NCBI GenBank assembly: GCA_004380135.1
Contig: QXCR01000042.1
Coordinates: forward strand, 124,001-188,000
DNA: 64,000 bases
From: Stemphylium vesicarium
Lineage: Eukaryota; Ascomycota; Dothideomycetes; Pleosporales; Pleosporaceae
Reading direction: 5' to 3'
Part shown: positions 1 to 12,200 of the stretch, piece after piece
Layout: each line of letters starts with the position of its first letter
How positions within the stretch are numbered: position 1 is the first letter of the stretch
Program-made: the position numbers and the translations under genes
The notes under the pieces: generated by a model
What the model was told of the DNA's origin: nothing
Databases searched by the model: none
The model's input: the letters and a program-made list of their open reading frames with translations, nothing else

Positions 1-2336
1 GACAGGAGGTTCTGGATCGATGCTCCTTGTACGGAAAGAATATTTGCACCGGTAAGCGCATGGCGTGTCGCACAACATCAGCTATGAGGCAAAGGAAGCA
101 TCGTCAGTTTCATTCTTCTCAAGGCCTCATCGCTACGCCACTGAAATCGCGCACGATACAGGCGCCAGGGCGACCAATCTAACGGATTATCCACCCTAGC
201 CGTTGTTGACAGAGGCTTGCAACCACCCAGATTCGCGAGGACTAGCGGCGTCCACGATATCGTGCCTTAGTCCGCACGAGGCAAGCACGTTGAGCCTCAC
301 TAAGCATCGATTTTCACCGCATCTGTGCAGATCAAGGTCATAGTGGGAATTTACCAGGATCAGATGCTACTCTGTGGTTGGCGCTTGCTTTCTCCATGCC
401 TAGCGCTGCATCTCGCGACCTCCATCCCACGACAACAATCAAAACAATCTCACCGCGCAATCGTATCGTCATCGAAGATATCAGAACCAGTGGGTCGGTA
501 ACCCGCCAAGACTGCAAACAAAGGCTACACCTCTCCCATTGACCACAATGCGCGTAAGGGTTGCTTTTGCGCTCTGGTCCGCAGTCTCACAGGAAGCTTA
601 GCCCATGCACCTTTTGCCCAGATGCAATTGGCTGCGGAAATCGAACCGAGACATCACTGGGAACCAGTCGGTGTCGATGCCCATTCTCTGCAGCCTCTTG
701 CGCTCGAGTGGTGGTTACGCAATACCGGCTTTTCCTTGAAGACTGCATCCATGATTGAACTGAACTCGATGTACAAGTAGCCCATTTCGTTTCACATTCC
801 ATTGCATCGGGATCTTGCGAAGTAACGTTTGCCCATCGCTCCGGATGCATCCTTTTCCGAAACACTGAGGGGTTGGGCATCACGACACGTGAACATGGCT
901 GCATTACTGTGGCGTCGTAACATCACATCCGACTCCTGAATACGATCGGTGTTGGTAGATTCTGTTCGGAGCTGCAAGATCCTACACTGTCGCTTTCAAT
1001 GCCGCTTTCTCCATGTGAAAATGGCGTGAGGATTGCATCCCTAATATATGGTCAACGGTGTGAGTTGCGCAGCAGCATCTCAATCACATCAGCCAAAGCG
1101 GCACATATCATGGCGTGGGGGATATCTTACAAATTTCTCATGGCTAAGCAGCACTGCAGTCACAGCCGCGAGCACCGTTACCGTTCTCGAGAGGAGCAAC
1201 TTCTTTTCTCTTCAGATCAATATCTTTGTACCTGCGGGTCGTTGGGAGATACTCTTCACTTGGATTCCAAGGTCCTCGACCCACACAATCGAACCAAGAT
1301 ACCGATTGTATGGTTGCCGCGCCCTCTTCCAGTACCACGTTGATGGTGCGCAATGCCGCATAAGATATCACCGACGCGGGAGTCATGTCAACCTGGCTCC
1401 TCACATCCGTCACCGATGATCACACATCTCGAGTAACATTGCAGCGAGGAAGCTTGTTTAGCCAATATGCTGTCAGCAAGTATCTGCTCTAGATCTTCTC
1501 CCAACACCATGGTCCTGGGTCGCCTTTTGAACCCGGCAGTTGTTGGCTACTACACCGCTATCCGATGGTCGGCTCGATCTTGCATGGCCTCCATCGTGAA
1601 GCAGGCTGGAGGGGACTTGATCGGACCGGAGTGTTCGACGGGGTACGATGGGAGATCTGGTCGGTGGTTGCGTTCCTCGGTTTTGCGCAGGACCCTATGC
1701 GAGACTTGCGTTTTGTCTGGATAACATATCGAAGTCTCTGCTTTGCTACAAACGTCTGCTTTTCCATCCAGAATTTATCGCCAGGTTTTGATCATGGCCG
1801 GGAAAGACCCCGGACCTTTCGCGATGATCAGTCTGTTGTGTGGTGCCGACAATTTCGACACGGGGACTGAGAATGGTATTGGGCGACATATTGCTGCTTG
1901 CTCAAAGCAACGTAGGTTTGCCATCGCACGCAGAATTTTCTTTGTACAACACAGTTCATATCTTGGTTAAAGTAACGGCATCTCGCATCATCATTTTACC
2001 GGCCCAGGAACCGTTCTCGGCGTCAGATCAGCGGATAGGCCGCAAAATATTGACCTTGCGACTGGTTTTCATGCCATGTGATGGAATATGTGTGTTTGCG
2101 CTGCTGCCTGGCCAGTATGATGCTTACCGCGGGGCAGTCCGGAGGAGTGTAGGAAGTGCACGCCTTATGTCGGCCATCCGATCAGTCCGACAACACAGGT
2201 CTATGTCGCTTAAAAACTCACTACATGTGCGGCCTCGAAATGAAACCTGGCTATCGGCTGGCATTTACTTCACTGCTTTACTATTGTCGTCTCTGGAGTC
2301 TATATGCCGTATCAACTATACAATCAGCTCTCAACC
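1..2336. other. Gene-poor left flank, no recognisable gene
   Basis: No open frame here has a recognisable domain. The longest plus-strand frame (1840-2340) has no family motif and runs into the promoter of the next gene. Minus-strand frames near 590-980 look random. The stretch could include decayed coding sequence, but I found no support for that. Its last part must hold the promoter of the hydrolase at 2337. Confidence 0.5.
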
Positions 2337-3326
2337 ATGAGCTCAAACTCGAGTCAACCCAATCACAATCGAGAGGAAAGACAGCCCAAGTGCCGCTACC
2401 GCTTGGATAATGGCAGCTCTCGCACACTGACTCTGCCCGATGGGCGCAATCTGGGTTATGCGCAGTATGGATCGCCCACTGGTCACGCAATCTTGTATCA
2501 ACACGGTCTTCCCGGCTCCCGTCTCGAAGCGGCTTCATACCATGACCTTACGGCAGAGCTAGGCATCAATTTTATCTCCATGGACAGGCCGGGAATAGGC
2601 TGGAGCTCGCCACACAACTCCGGGACGTTGTTGAGCTGGGCCAAAGACATCGAATGTCTCACTGAGCATCTTGCACTCGAGCACTACTCCGTCTTGGGAG
2701 TGTCAGGAGGCGGTCCGTATGCCCTTGCTTGCGCAGCCTCGCTGCCACCTGCTAAACTCAAATGTGTTTCCATCGTTTGCGGCCTAGGCCCACCCGACAT
2801 CAGCATGAGGCAAGCAGAGTGGCTCCATTGGCTTGGCTTCCCGTATGGATGGCGATACGCTCCAGTCTTCTTGATACGTTGGTTCTTTCATCGCGATACC
2901 TTCGGTCGCCTGGATCTTAGCGACGAAAAAAGACTGGAAATGCTACTATCTCCCTCCATACTCGCCGCTATCAAGAACCCGAAAGACAAGGAGATCATGA
3001 GTGACGAGAGTGTCCTTCGCTTAGCGCTCAGATCGACTCGCGAAGCCAATGCGCAAGGCTTCAACGGCATAGCCGCGGATGGCAGGCGCATGTGCTGCGA
3101 CTGGGGTTTTCGGATCGAGGACATTAGAAGAGATCTTCCTGTGCAGCTTTGGTATGGCAAGAACGATAGGTTCGTGCCGCCTAATCATGGTGAAGAAATT
3201 GCTGCGAGGCTGGGTGGCAGTGAGGGAAAGGCTGTGCTGAAACTGGAGGATGACACACATGTGAGCATTTCGCAGCATTGGAAGAGGGCGCAGCTCGAAG
3301 CGATTTTGGCTGAGGTTCGGGGCTGA
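2337..3326 (+). CDS. Alpha/beta hydrolase fold protein
   Basis: This is a single-exon gene of 329 residues. I chose the ATG at 2337 because it has A at -3 (CAACCATG); an in-frame ATG at 2304 would add 11 residues in a weak context. The alpha/beta hydrolase fold is clear. There is an HGLPGS oxyanion-hole loop near residue 57, a DRPGIGWS strand near 83, the nucleophile elbow GVSGGG with Ser123, an acid Asp277 in YGKNDRF, and His308 in DDTHVS. The triad is therefore complete and the enzyme is probably active. The substrate cannot be read from sequence; the family includes esterases, epoxide hydrolases and C-C hydrolases. No signal peptide is visible, so it is probably cytosolic. The stop lies only about 106 bp before the downstream HET gene on the same strand. 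Confidence 0.85.
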   Translation: MSSNSSQPNHNREERQPKCRYRLDNGSSRTLTLPDGRNLGYAQYGSPTGHAILYQHGLPGSRLEAASYHDLTAELGINFISMDRPGIGWSSPHNSGTLLSWAKDIECLTEHLALEHYSVLGVSGGGPYALACAASLPPAKLKCVSIVCGLGPPDISMRQAEWLHWLGFPYGWRYAPVFLIRWFFHRDTFGRLDLSDEKRLEMLLSPSILAAIKNPKDKEIMSDESVLRLALRSTREANAQGFNGIAADGRRMCCDWGFRIEDIRRDLPVQLWYGKNDRFVPPNHGEEIAARLGGSEGKAVLKLEDDTHVSISQHWKRAQLEAILAEVRG

Positions 3327-3432
3327 GCGTGTTGCGCCTTCCTTGTGCGACGACCCCGCTTCAGCCGAATGACACTCCAGGCATCTCCGCCTTCTCCACT
3401 CTGTACCAACACATTTGGCCAAATCCATCTCT

Positions 3433-4905
3433 ATGAAAAAACGACGACCTTCTCCGGTAGCACGCGTGCAGGGGGACGAGTCACGAGCGACTTCTCCATT
3501 TGTCACCAAACAGATTTTAGCTCATCATTTCTCCAAAGCTGAACCATTCAAACACGAATCATTGAACCACCTTGAGCCTTCCCTACGCTTGATCAAAGTC
3601 TTACGAGCTCTATCCCCTGCTGGGCTCATTCAATGTACAATCGCAAACACCTCGACTAAGATCGCGCAGTATAGCTGTCTATCATACGCGTGGGGCGAGC
3701 CTGAACCCAAGCGGCGAGTACTGATCAACGGTCGGTCTCTCAACGTGCAACCCAACCTCTTCGGCTTCCTCAATGCCGTTCGCGCTAGCATCGAACTTTG
3801 CTCCCATCAATACTGGATTGACGCAATTTGCATTGACCAAAACAACAATGCTGAGCGCAATCACCAAGTAGCCCAGATGAGCGACATCTATGCGAATGCT
3901 CGGATGGTTTTCGTATGGCTTGGCTATCCGTCCACAAGTGAACGAATAATCCCTTGGATCTTATCCTCAGGAGATAATAGCTCAATCGCACCCGTCAAGG
4001 AAGCTGTGTACAAGGATGTAGTTACCAACCCATACTGGACCCGGGGATGGATCACGCAGGAGCTCGTATTTGCTCGGAATCTTGTCGTTGTTATTGGCAA
4101 TGATATGATCGATTTCCAAATGCTGCTCCGACCTATCGTACGCTTTTGGTGCCATGACCTTGGCCCAAATGAAGAAAAAGAAGGTATTCATCAGTTTACC
4201 GGACTACCTGCCGCCGCTCAAAGCTTCCTAGGCAAGGACCTGATATCTCTACTTTCTTCTTTTCGAAAGAGAGAATGCAATCTCATTCAAGACCGGATCT
4301 TCTCATTAGTCTCTTTGTGCAAAGAGAAGGACAATATCAACATAGACTACGATGCCCTCCTACATGAGTTGATCTTTCAGATTGTGGACAGTTGCGGAGA
4401 TACATGTAGTGTCTGCATGACCTCCGCTTTAATCGACACTCTAGAAATAGGTTCTTGCCATCGTTCAGTTCAGAGACACGGTCATGACCTCCAGCCTTTT
4501 ATGGAATTCCACACGAATGGACTGTACATACCCTCTACCGAAGAGATCAGACAAACGGAACACCTGCGAACTTCAAAATGGTACACTACTGATCGTATTT
4601 TATATCCCAAATACTTTCCTCAGCAAGCATGTCGTACCCTCGACCGAATCTTGCGACACATTCTCAGATGCATAGTTAAGGATTCTATCCACGGTAGCAC
4701 TCCGGATTGGTTCAGTTACAGCATATTACAAGAAGAATTCGGGCGCAGCACTATCCGCATTCCCTTTTCGGCATTCCCTAGATCAAAAGAGCCTTGTCAT
4801 CCAATCCACAAGCCGTCTGCACACGACCGTATGCCCTGCCCACCCATACGCCTGGAATATGGAAATTGGAACTTCTACTCCACGTCACAAGACGCCCAGG
4901 AATAG
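3433..4905 (+). CDS. HET-domain (heterokaryon incompatibility) protein
   Basis: This is a single-exon ORF of 490 residues, starting at the first ATG of the frame. It has the fungal HET signature blocks in order: YSCLSYAWG near residues 80-88, WIDAICIDQ near 128-136, YANARMVFVWLG near 153-164, and RGWITQELVFA about 45 residues further on. HET proteins act in non-self recognition and can trigger cell death when vegetatively incompatible hyphae fuse; the domain has a TIR-like fold. Such genes are numerous in Pezizomycotina, so the allelic partner cannot be inferred. The C-terminal part has no repeat (WD40, ankyrin, TPR) that I can see. It is compact for a HET protein but not obviously truncated. 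Confidence 0.88.
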   Translation: MKKRRPSPVARVQGDESRATSPFVTKQILAHHFSKAEPFKHESLNHLEPSLRLIKVLRALSPAGLIQCTIANTSTKIAQYSCLSYAWGEPEPKRRVLINGRSLNVQPNLFGFLNAVRASIELCSHQYWIDAICIDQNNNAERNHQVAQMSDIYANARMVFVWLGYPSTSERIIPWILSSGDNSSIAPVKEAVYKDVVTNPYWTRGWITQELVFARNLVVVIGNDMIDFQMLLRPIVRFWCHDLGPNEEKEGIHQFTGLPAAAQSFLGKDLISLLSSFRKRECNLIQDRIFSLVSLCKEKDNINIDYDALLHELIFQIVDSCGDTCSVCMTSALIDTLEIGSCHRSVQRHGHDLQPFMEFHTNGLYIPSTEEIRQTEHLRTSKWYTTDRILYPKYFPQQACRTLDRILRHILRCIVKDSIHGSTPDWFSYSILQEEFGRSTIRIPFSAFPRSKEPCHPIHKPSAHDRMPCPPIRLEYGNWNFYSTSQDAQE

Positions 4906-6201
4906 TCCCATATCTATTGGATCCTCTCGTTACCCGGTTCTCATCTATCTTTGTTAGACCTCCCTTACATATACCCTCGCCTCTATATTACAGTCAATTA
5001 CAAGCTTCATTCAACTTCGACACATTGCTCTTCACACGGCTATCAAACCTAGATATGGCCTACTGAACAGTTGCCTCTTTCTTATCCTTCTTCACACCTG
5101 CATCATCACTCTTCCGATATGTCCACAGCTCATCTGAGCCTTTCTCCTCCCCTTGATCCAGACCGGAATCAGCTTCTGATACAGCCATCGTGCAACTCTG
5201 GGGCGCAGTTAAATACAAGATAACGCCCACAGTCGGATGAACATGCCCAACAATCCTATCTGACGCGCGAAATAAGCCGAGCTTCCGAATTCAGTTCATA
5301 GGCGTTCCGGTCACGACAACGATGCCGCCCCACCCCCTGCACAGTAAGATTTGGTGGCCAGCATCATGACGTCTGGTTGGCTAAGCTGACTAATTATCAT
5401 TTGGGGGGACTTACGCCCGATGAGATGGCGATGCGTGGATCTGAGGATGCGAGGGAGTTGGGGAGTTGGGGTTGGGGGTGTGAAGGTGAGGTTGCGTGAG
5501 GATGGGAAGGGCGTGTTGAAGTTTGAGATGGTGGATTGAAATGCCCCCCCAAGAAAAATTAAAAAATTAAAAGATTGCATGATGCTACTGTCTACTTGAT
5601 GTTTGTTGATAATTGTTGGTATCTTTTAATGCAAGGTTCTTTTTGTATTTATGATAGCCACTACTAACTTTCAGGAAAGATGATGACATGGTGCTGAACA
5701 AGGTCCATGAATATGGATACAATACTATCCTTTTCCATACTCTGGTAAAAAAAAATAGTCCTGATTTCGCTATCCCATCTCATGACACTAAATGTACTGA
5801 CTTGATGCATAAGAGACATCCAATACACGTAAGAGCATACACATCCACACGAGCTACTACCTACACATACAGCATCACCACAAACCATAAGCAATATCCT
5901 TTGGTCTAAAAATGCAGATGCCATTTCGTTACGCTAAAAGTGAAAGTCTAGAGCATACCCACAACTACCACCATGATGTGAATGCAGATGATGATGGTGG
6001 TATCAATGATACATCCAAGGAGAAGTGGGAGAGAGGCAAAAGAAGGACAGGAGAAAAGGGGGAAGAGTATACCCAAATGATAAATAAATGAAAAATAAAA
6101 TAAAAACGACGCCGTAATCCATCCATCTAGTGTGAGAACCTACGATGCTGAACACGCCGTTGAACAAAAAAAGACGCAGATAGCGGCGACACATGCCTCG
6201 C
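4906..6201. other. Convergent intergenic region
   Basis: This stretch lies between the HET gene (plus) and the FYVE-RING gene (minus), so it should hold both 3' ends. Short frames on both strands (5311-5580, 5664-5924) show no domain. The sequence becomes A/T-rich from about 5540 with several A-runs, consistent with 3' UTR and polyadenylation signals. I see no RNA gene. Confidence 0.5.
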
Positions 6202-8223
6202 TCACTCCTGCAGCTGGTGAGTCGGACAAGCCCCCCTACCCTTCTTATCCCACCACTCCTTAATACAAGTCTACACCGCAATCTATTAGCAAAAAGCCCC
6301 CATTGCCCGCACCATTTTGAATGAGAAAAATGAAGAAAAAAGAAAACATACCTCATGAAACTTGCACCAGCAAACCAACCTCGCCATGCGATCCCCCGCC
6401 TCGAAATCCTCCAGGCAAATCGTACACTCCGCCTGCCGCCCCTCATCATCGGTGCAATCTTTCTCGGTCGCAGTGTAAGGAAACATGCCGCGCGCAGCAT
6501 GGCTCATGCGATTACTGGCGCCCTCGCCGTTGCCTGCAGTGCTCATGCCGCGGGTGCGCTGGGTGGGTAAGCTGGCGGATGTTTGGGGGGTGAGAGCGGC
6601 TGTTGGGCCGGGGGAAGCAGAGTGGACGGCGATGCAATCTTCAATGTGTTGGGTGCGGTCTTTGTCGTCGTCGTCTGGGCCCTTGGGGGGAAGCTCTTCG
6701 CCGCAGATGGGACATTCGTCTTCCTCGGGGATCTGACGGCGCTGCCGGGGTGGCTGGGCGTTTTGGGGTTGGAATGGTGATGGAACGGCGGTGGAAGTTG
6801 CTTGTCCGAACGGCGAACCGGCGAATGAGCCGTAAGTGAAGTTGGAACGGTTTCGAGGGCGATTGTTGGTCATGGTTTGGGAAATGAGGGGTGCGCGGTG
6901 GTGTGGGTGTTGCTGTTGCTGTTGCTGTTGAAGAGCAGAGGGTGGGAGAGGTGGTAGGCGGCGCTCTCCAATGTTGGAGCTGCCATTGTAGCTAACCCTT
7001 CTACTTTGATTGCTGTCATTTGGAGTGTCGCGTTGACCACGCATCTGTCCCGGAGGTGCAAACCGCGACGCATCGTGAACGCTCGACGAGGATCGGTGTG
7101 AGCGTGGGTGTGGTGGTGGGGGAGGTGGGGCGTGGGAGGGTCTGGAAATTTGCGGAAATTGCGGTGGATGTCTGGAGTCGCGTCCAGGGGATTGATACTG
7201 TGGCGGTGGACTAAAGTTGGGGTCAGGTACACATGGGTTGCAAACGCGGACTTCTTCGCCTCCGCCTAGCGCTGGGTTGCGGAACGGGCCGAAATTCGAC
7301 ATGGCGCCCTCGTCTTCCCCTGTCAGATCTATGAAGTTTGCCGTGCTCTCGGATGGCGGATGAACGATAAACTGGCGGGGTATAGTAATACGATGAGGTG
7401 AGCAAGAAGCACACACGACTCTTCCACATTTTCTATGCACACCAGTCAGTATTGAATTTGCTAGAGTTAGCCACATGTGCAGCCAGCGCATTTGCTGCTT
7501 CTGGTTGTGTCGTAGCCAGCGATCGAGACATTGGCGTCACAACTAACATGGGACAGATTCGTCGGCTTACCTGCAATGATGCCTCCTGAGGAGGAAGGTA
7601 AAGGGCTTCCTGCACACTGGGCATTGCGAAACCTCGCTATCGGGCTGCCACGGTGGCAGTACAATGTCGCTCTGCCGCCTCACTAGAGCAGTATTCGCTT
7701 GCGGTAGGACAGGCGGCGTTGGTGGCAGAGGCCGCGAAGAAGCAGGCGACGAATCCACCATAATGGGATCCGCGCTTGAGTTTCCTGTATTCTCAGAATG
7801 CATGCGTATGCTCGACGGCCGTCTCAAGGGCGAGTCAGCCGTGGTCAGGCGTCGCTTTCGGTCGGAGCTGCGAGAGGACGACGAGTCGGCGCGCGGCGAG
7901 GGGCGGTTTGGAAGCGTGTATCGGGAAGACGAAGGGTTCGCGCGGGCTTCGGGAGCGGTGGCGGGGTTCAAGTCGCTGGAGTGTGAATGCTGGTTGACAC
8001 TGGCTTCGCTACCGTCTCTCAAGAAGTCCATCCACGTTTCGCCGTCTTGGGCGAGGAAGTGTGACGCAACGACGCCTTGTGAATGGTGTCTGGAATTGCT
8101 TCCCATAACAGCCTCCCGGGCGCCTTCCATCATGCGGCTGCTCGCGTTGCCGTTGTGACCATCGTAGGCGTGCGAGCTGTGGGTATAGGGTCCGCTGGGA
8201 CGTTGGTTGGCGTTTGGAGGCAT
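6202..8223 (-). CDS. FYVE and RING finger E3 ubiquitin ligase, Pib1-like
   Basis: I read three exons: 8223-7571, 7432-6352 and 6270-6202 (600 residues, all GT-AG introns). Exon 1 ends inside a FYVE zinc finger, which is completed in exon 2. It has WQPD at 192-195, CPVC at 201-204, then RRHHCRKCG and VVCASC, ending VRVCNPC. The RRHHCR pocket is the PI3P-binding signature, which points to endosome or vacuole membranes. The middle is a long Ser/Pro/Gln-rich linker with a polyQ run coded near 6910-6930. The C-terminus carries a RING-type finger beginning CTICLEDF, split by the last intron, and ending in CPTHQLQE. The FYVE-plus-RING order resembles yeast Pib1, an endosomal and vacuolar E3 ligase. 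The second part of the RING (CWCKFHETC) is unusual in spacing. Confidence 0.85.
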
Positions 8224-9208
8224 TTGGAAGGATTTGAGCTTGATTCAGGGGACTGAAGGGGCGCCGTAGGCGTGGGAAGGGTACAAATCCGCCACTTCAG
8301 CAACTGACCGAACCAGTGCTTATGTGAGTGCGATACGGAGGGGTGGTGTCTTCGAAGAGAAGGTCGGCCGGTTCACGGCAACATGCCGCCACTTGCCTTG
8401 ACCTTTACTCCCTTGAGAACCTAGAGTAATACAACAGTGGACAGTACTGCTCGTTCCAGTAAGTATCCTATCACACCCCATGCCTTGATACCTTCACTCA
8501 CCTATCGGTCGCGGAGCGTTGCGGTGAACAGGCCGGAGGTGGGTGGGTCCTGCGCGTCGGCTCGGCGAGGGGAACTTCGACTGCTTTTGCTGCGCGGCGC
8601 GTGTAGATGCTATCTCGGGGCGGATAAGAATTAAACGGTATAATCACGGTGCTAACCAGGCTGTAGCGTGTACATGTCTAAGCCGAGGAAGAATGCGTCT
8701 CAACCTGGACAGCTATGGCGAGGCGAGGCGTTGCAATGCGTGCATGCCTCAGGCGTCACCACTATCGTTATCTTAGCTGTTTCACGCGACCATCTGCGCC
8801 ACACTTCAGCCTCATGACCTCGGGAGCCACCCACTATCAGTTAACTGCTCTTGCCCGCCGCTCTTTACCTTTTTTTCTTCTTCTTTCGGCAATCGCACTA
8901 GCATTTTGAGTTATAACGAACTGAAAGATTGTATTATTTCATATTACTATTGTACGTGCTAGTCCAACTAGCAATTCCCTGCCCCTGCATGTGTGTAAAA
9001 GTATCAATGTAACCCGATACCTGCACGTGCGCCTGAATTGCACATTACTCCATACATATGTAGCCTAGGAAACGCCCTCAAGATCTGCTTTTGAGCAACT
9101 ATACGTCAAGGAAACTCGTAAATGCACGTCTTGCGCCAACATGAATTACAAATGGGCTAACATGGCTCCCAGGAGGATGTGCGAAAAGTCTATCTAAAGA
9201 AACGGCCG
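8224..9208. other. Intergenic, promoter of FYVE-RING gene and 3' end of TRP-like gene
   Basis: Both flanking genes are on the minus strand. Short frames (8437-8634, 8543-8776) lack domains. I see no RNA gene or repeat; the part next to 8223 should be the promoter and 5' UTR. Confidence 0.5.
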
Positions 9209-12200
9209 TCATGTGCGATGGCTGCGTCCACTGTGCTGCGTGCTGCCGCTGCGACTGCGGTCAACAATCTCTGCTGAAGCTTCAAGGTGACTTCCAGCAG
9301 CATAGCCGTCGGTTTGGACACTGTCTTTTGTCATGTGATGTTGGACAAAGCCCGTGCTCAGAGGCCGCTCGCCTGCTACTCCAATCGTTGGCGGTGCAGT
9401 AAGCTCGCTGACGCCATCATTGCGATACGTACTCGACGCCGTCGAATGCCCAGGTGAACGCTCAGGAGATGGCTCGCTCGACCCGAATGGAAGACGAATT
9501 GGTAGTCCGCCAGGTCCAGCGGGTTGCAGATGGTGACTTTGGCGAGGTGATTGGAATTTTGAGCTCCCGGGAGTTGGCACATCCATGACTGTCGATAATC
9601 GGTCTTGGAAGTTTGCAGCTTCCGTCGACGGCTTCCTCCTCGAGTTCTTGCGCGGTAGCGTAGGAGTTCGACTTGGAGGCCCTGATTGTGTTACGCGGGA
9701 GGCGCGAGACCCGATTCTACTTGGTAACTCGATTCCCCCGAAACTATCGATTGGGCCCAAGGTCGGCGCAATGGGCGAGATGCGCTGCACTGGCTGGTAG
9801 TGCTCTTCATCCTCACTGCTTTCCGATTCACTGTCCGAAGAAGAGGAGTCGCGTCTCTCCCCTCCCAGGGCTGCGGCCGATGCTACACCTGAACCCCCGG
9901 ATACCTTTCTGGCTTGGGGAGGCGAGTCGGGGCTGTCGCGGTAGGGTTCCTGGGTGACTTCAGGCGATTCGGCATCTTCCTCGACAGCCATCATCTGAGG
10001 TGGCATACGCGAACTTCTAACAACTTCGAACCCCTTGCTCTTCTCCTTCTTGCGCCCACCCAGCAGGTTCAAACTCTTGAACCAACCCGCAGCAGACGAG
10101 ACCGGGCTCATGGGATCTGCCGGCCCAGTCTTCAGTTTTCTCGTTGGTTGCGACGACAGAGCAGGGCCACGAAGTCCATAGTAAAAGTCCGACTCTCGGA
10201 CAGAGTAATCGGTATTGTTGTTCGTCCGTCTATCCAGGTTAGGGTCGGAATCGTCGCGATTTAATCGAAGATACGCCGGAGCTGGAGTGCTCGAGTTACG
10301 CGATGGCCCTTCGCCGGCCTTCATGGCTTCAGTGTCGAGATGGTCCGAGTATGGAGCGTCGACGATATCTGCGCTTCCAAGCGGGGCTTTGCCTGATGTA
10401 CTAGGGGTTATCGAGTCCATAGTATGCTTCCGGGGCCGTGGTGGGCGGTAGTAGGGATCCGCAGCGTCCATGACACCCATTGTCGGTCGCCGGGAATTTT
10501 GGCTTGAACCGCTACCGAGAAACGTGAATGGTACGGCATTTTGCCCAGGTATCGGACTGGTATTTCCATAATCACCTTGGCTAAATCCATCGAACCCTAC
10601 ACTCGCGCGTTGGCTGTCCCGATCATATGGTCCATTGAGGAGGACAGCGGAACTGGCAGACAAACTTCGAGATCGGCTGCCCATGTGTATATTCTTGTTT
10701 TCGTCGTGTGCAAGCATAGCAGCATTCGAGTTGAGACTGCTGCGAGCATGTCGATGAACGTTTCGTTTAGAAAGCTGCCTCTTTCCGAAGACGGCAGTGA
10801 GACCACCTCTCGTGTCCGCGCCTGCACCCGTGAGCCTCGCCGCAACTTCGATGATAGTTTGTAGAGCGTTCAGGAAAAAGCCAAAGATCAAGACAATGGC
10901 GTGGAGTAGCAAGATGATGTAACCGATCCAGCCTTTGGGGGACTCGTCGACATCGAGAGAGGGCACAAAGGCTATCGAAAGGAGGACGCAGGCGAGTCGC
11001 ACCGTCGCAAAAAAGGTGTGGTAAGCGTTCATCGACGTGTTGGACTGAAAGGGCCGGAAAGCGTGTAGAGTTAGGATTAGGATTACTTCGCATATGGCAA
11101 GTACGATAATTTGGGCGATGCCTGAGGGCTGAATAGCGCCGATTGCAATGCCGCGAATAATGGTCAGCAACACCGGAATGAAGGCAAATGGGGCGGCATC
11201 GTCCGAGTAGGTGTTGTAAAGGGGCCCATAGGTCAGAACGGTTGGAAGGTCATCGAACAAGTGGGCGCGAGGACGTGTGGTGAAGATGAACCAGAAGATC
11301 CACGTAGCTACACCAGCGACAAGAAGTAGCATGATGACAGCTGTCACCACTACCGACGCGGGTGAGCGTGGGGCCACCACCAGCTGAAATAACGATAAAG
11401 CTATAATGGGGAGTAGAAAGTAGTTGAAGACGATGCGAATAATGTTACCGGCCGTGAAGGCCCAATTTTTTCCGGTCAAATCGCCGTCTTGCGTGTTGGT
11501 AAGCCAACGCACCAACCAACGGACGAAGAAGCCTAATTGTGTGAGTACGACAATGCAGGCGATGAGAACGAGAAGGAAGATGGACATGGAAGCCCACATG
11601 TCGCGCTCCTTGGTCATTCCGACGTATTGGCCAAGACGCGTGAGGCCATAGGTTCCGTTGACAAAGTAAATTCCATCGACGAGACTCTGGGAGCCATTGC
11701 CCCCGCTGACAAAGCTCTGATTGAACAATAGAACTGACCAGCTCGCCTGGCTGATAGCTGGCTGGAAGAAACCCGGAAAGTTGAGACTGAGACTTCCTGC
11801 TAGGACAATGAATTGGATGTACTGCAGACAATCTCCAAAACCTGGGGTAACCAGACGTATGAGGTCCTCATCTCGGCCGTAGTTGCTGGTGGAACGAAAA
11901 ACGTTTGAGGTTCCCCAAGGGCTGCACGTGGCCGCAAAGACAGTCGCGAGGCCGACGAGCCCGAGTATGGCCGCGGGGAAATAGCAAAGGGTATCAGCCA
12001 GCTTCTTGCCCAAGTCCGGGGTGATGTTGGCAGAGATGCAGCCCAGCGTGGTGGCATCATTATTGCCAGAAACAATGCGCAGTGTCGAGGCCCAAGTGGA
12101 GAAGGCATACGAACTGCCAAAGTCGTGGGCTACGCTAACCGCCGGCAGGGTCCAATATTCACTCGCGTTGGCCGCAAAAGCGGGAGCAACCGGACAGCTA

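Noticed and set aside
1840..2340. 166-codon plus-strand frame
   Set aside because: It begins with GTG in no clear context, has no domain, and overlaps the hydrolase promoter and start.
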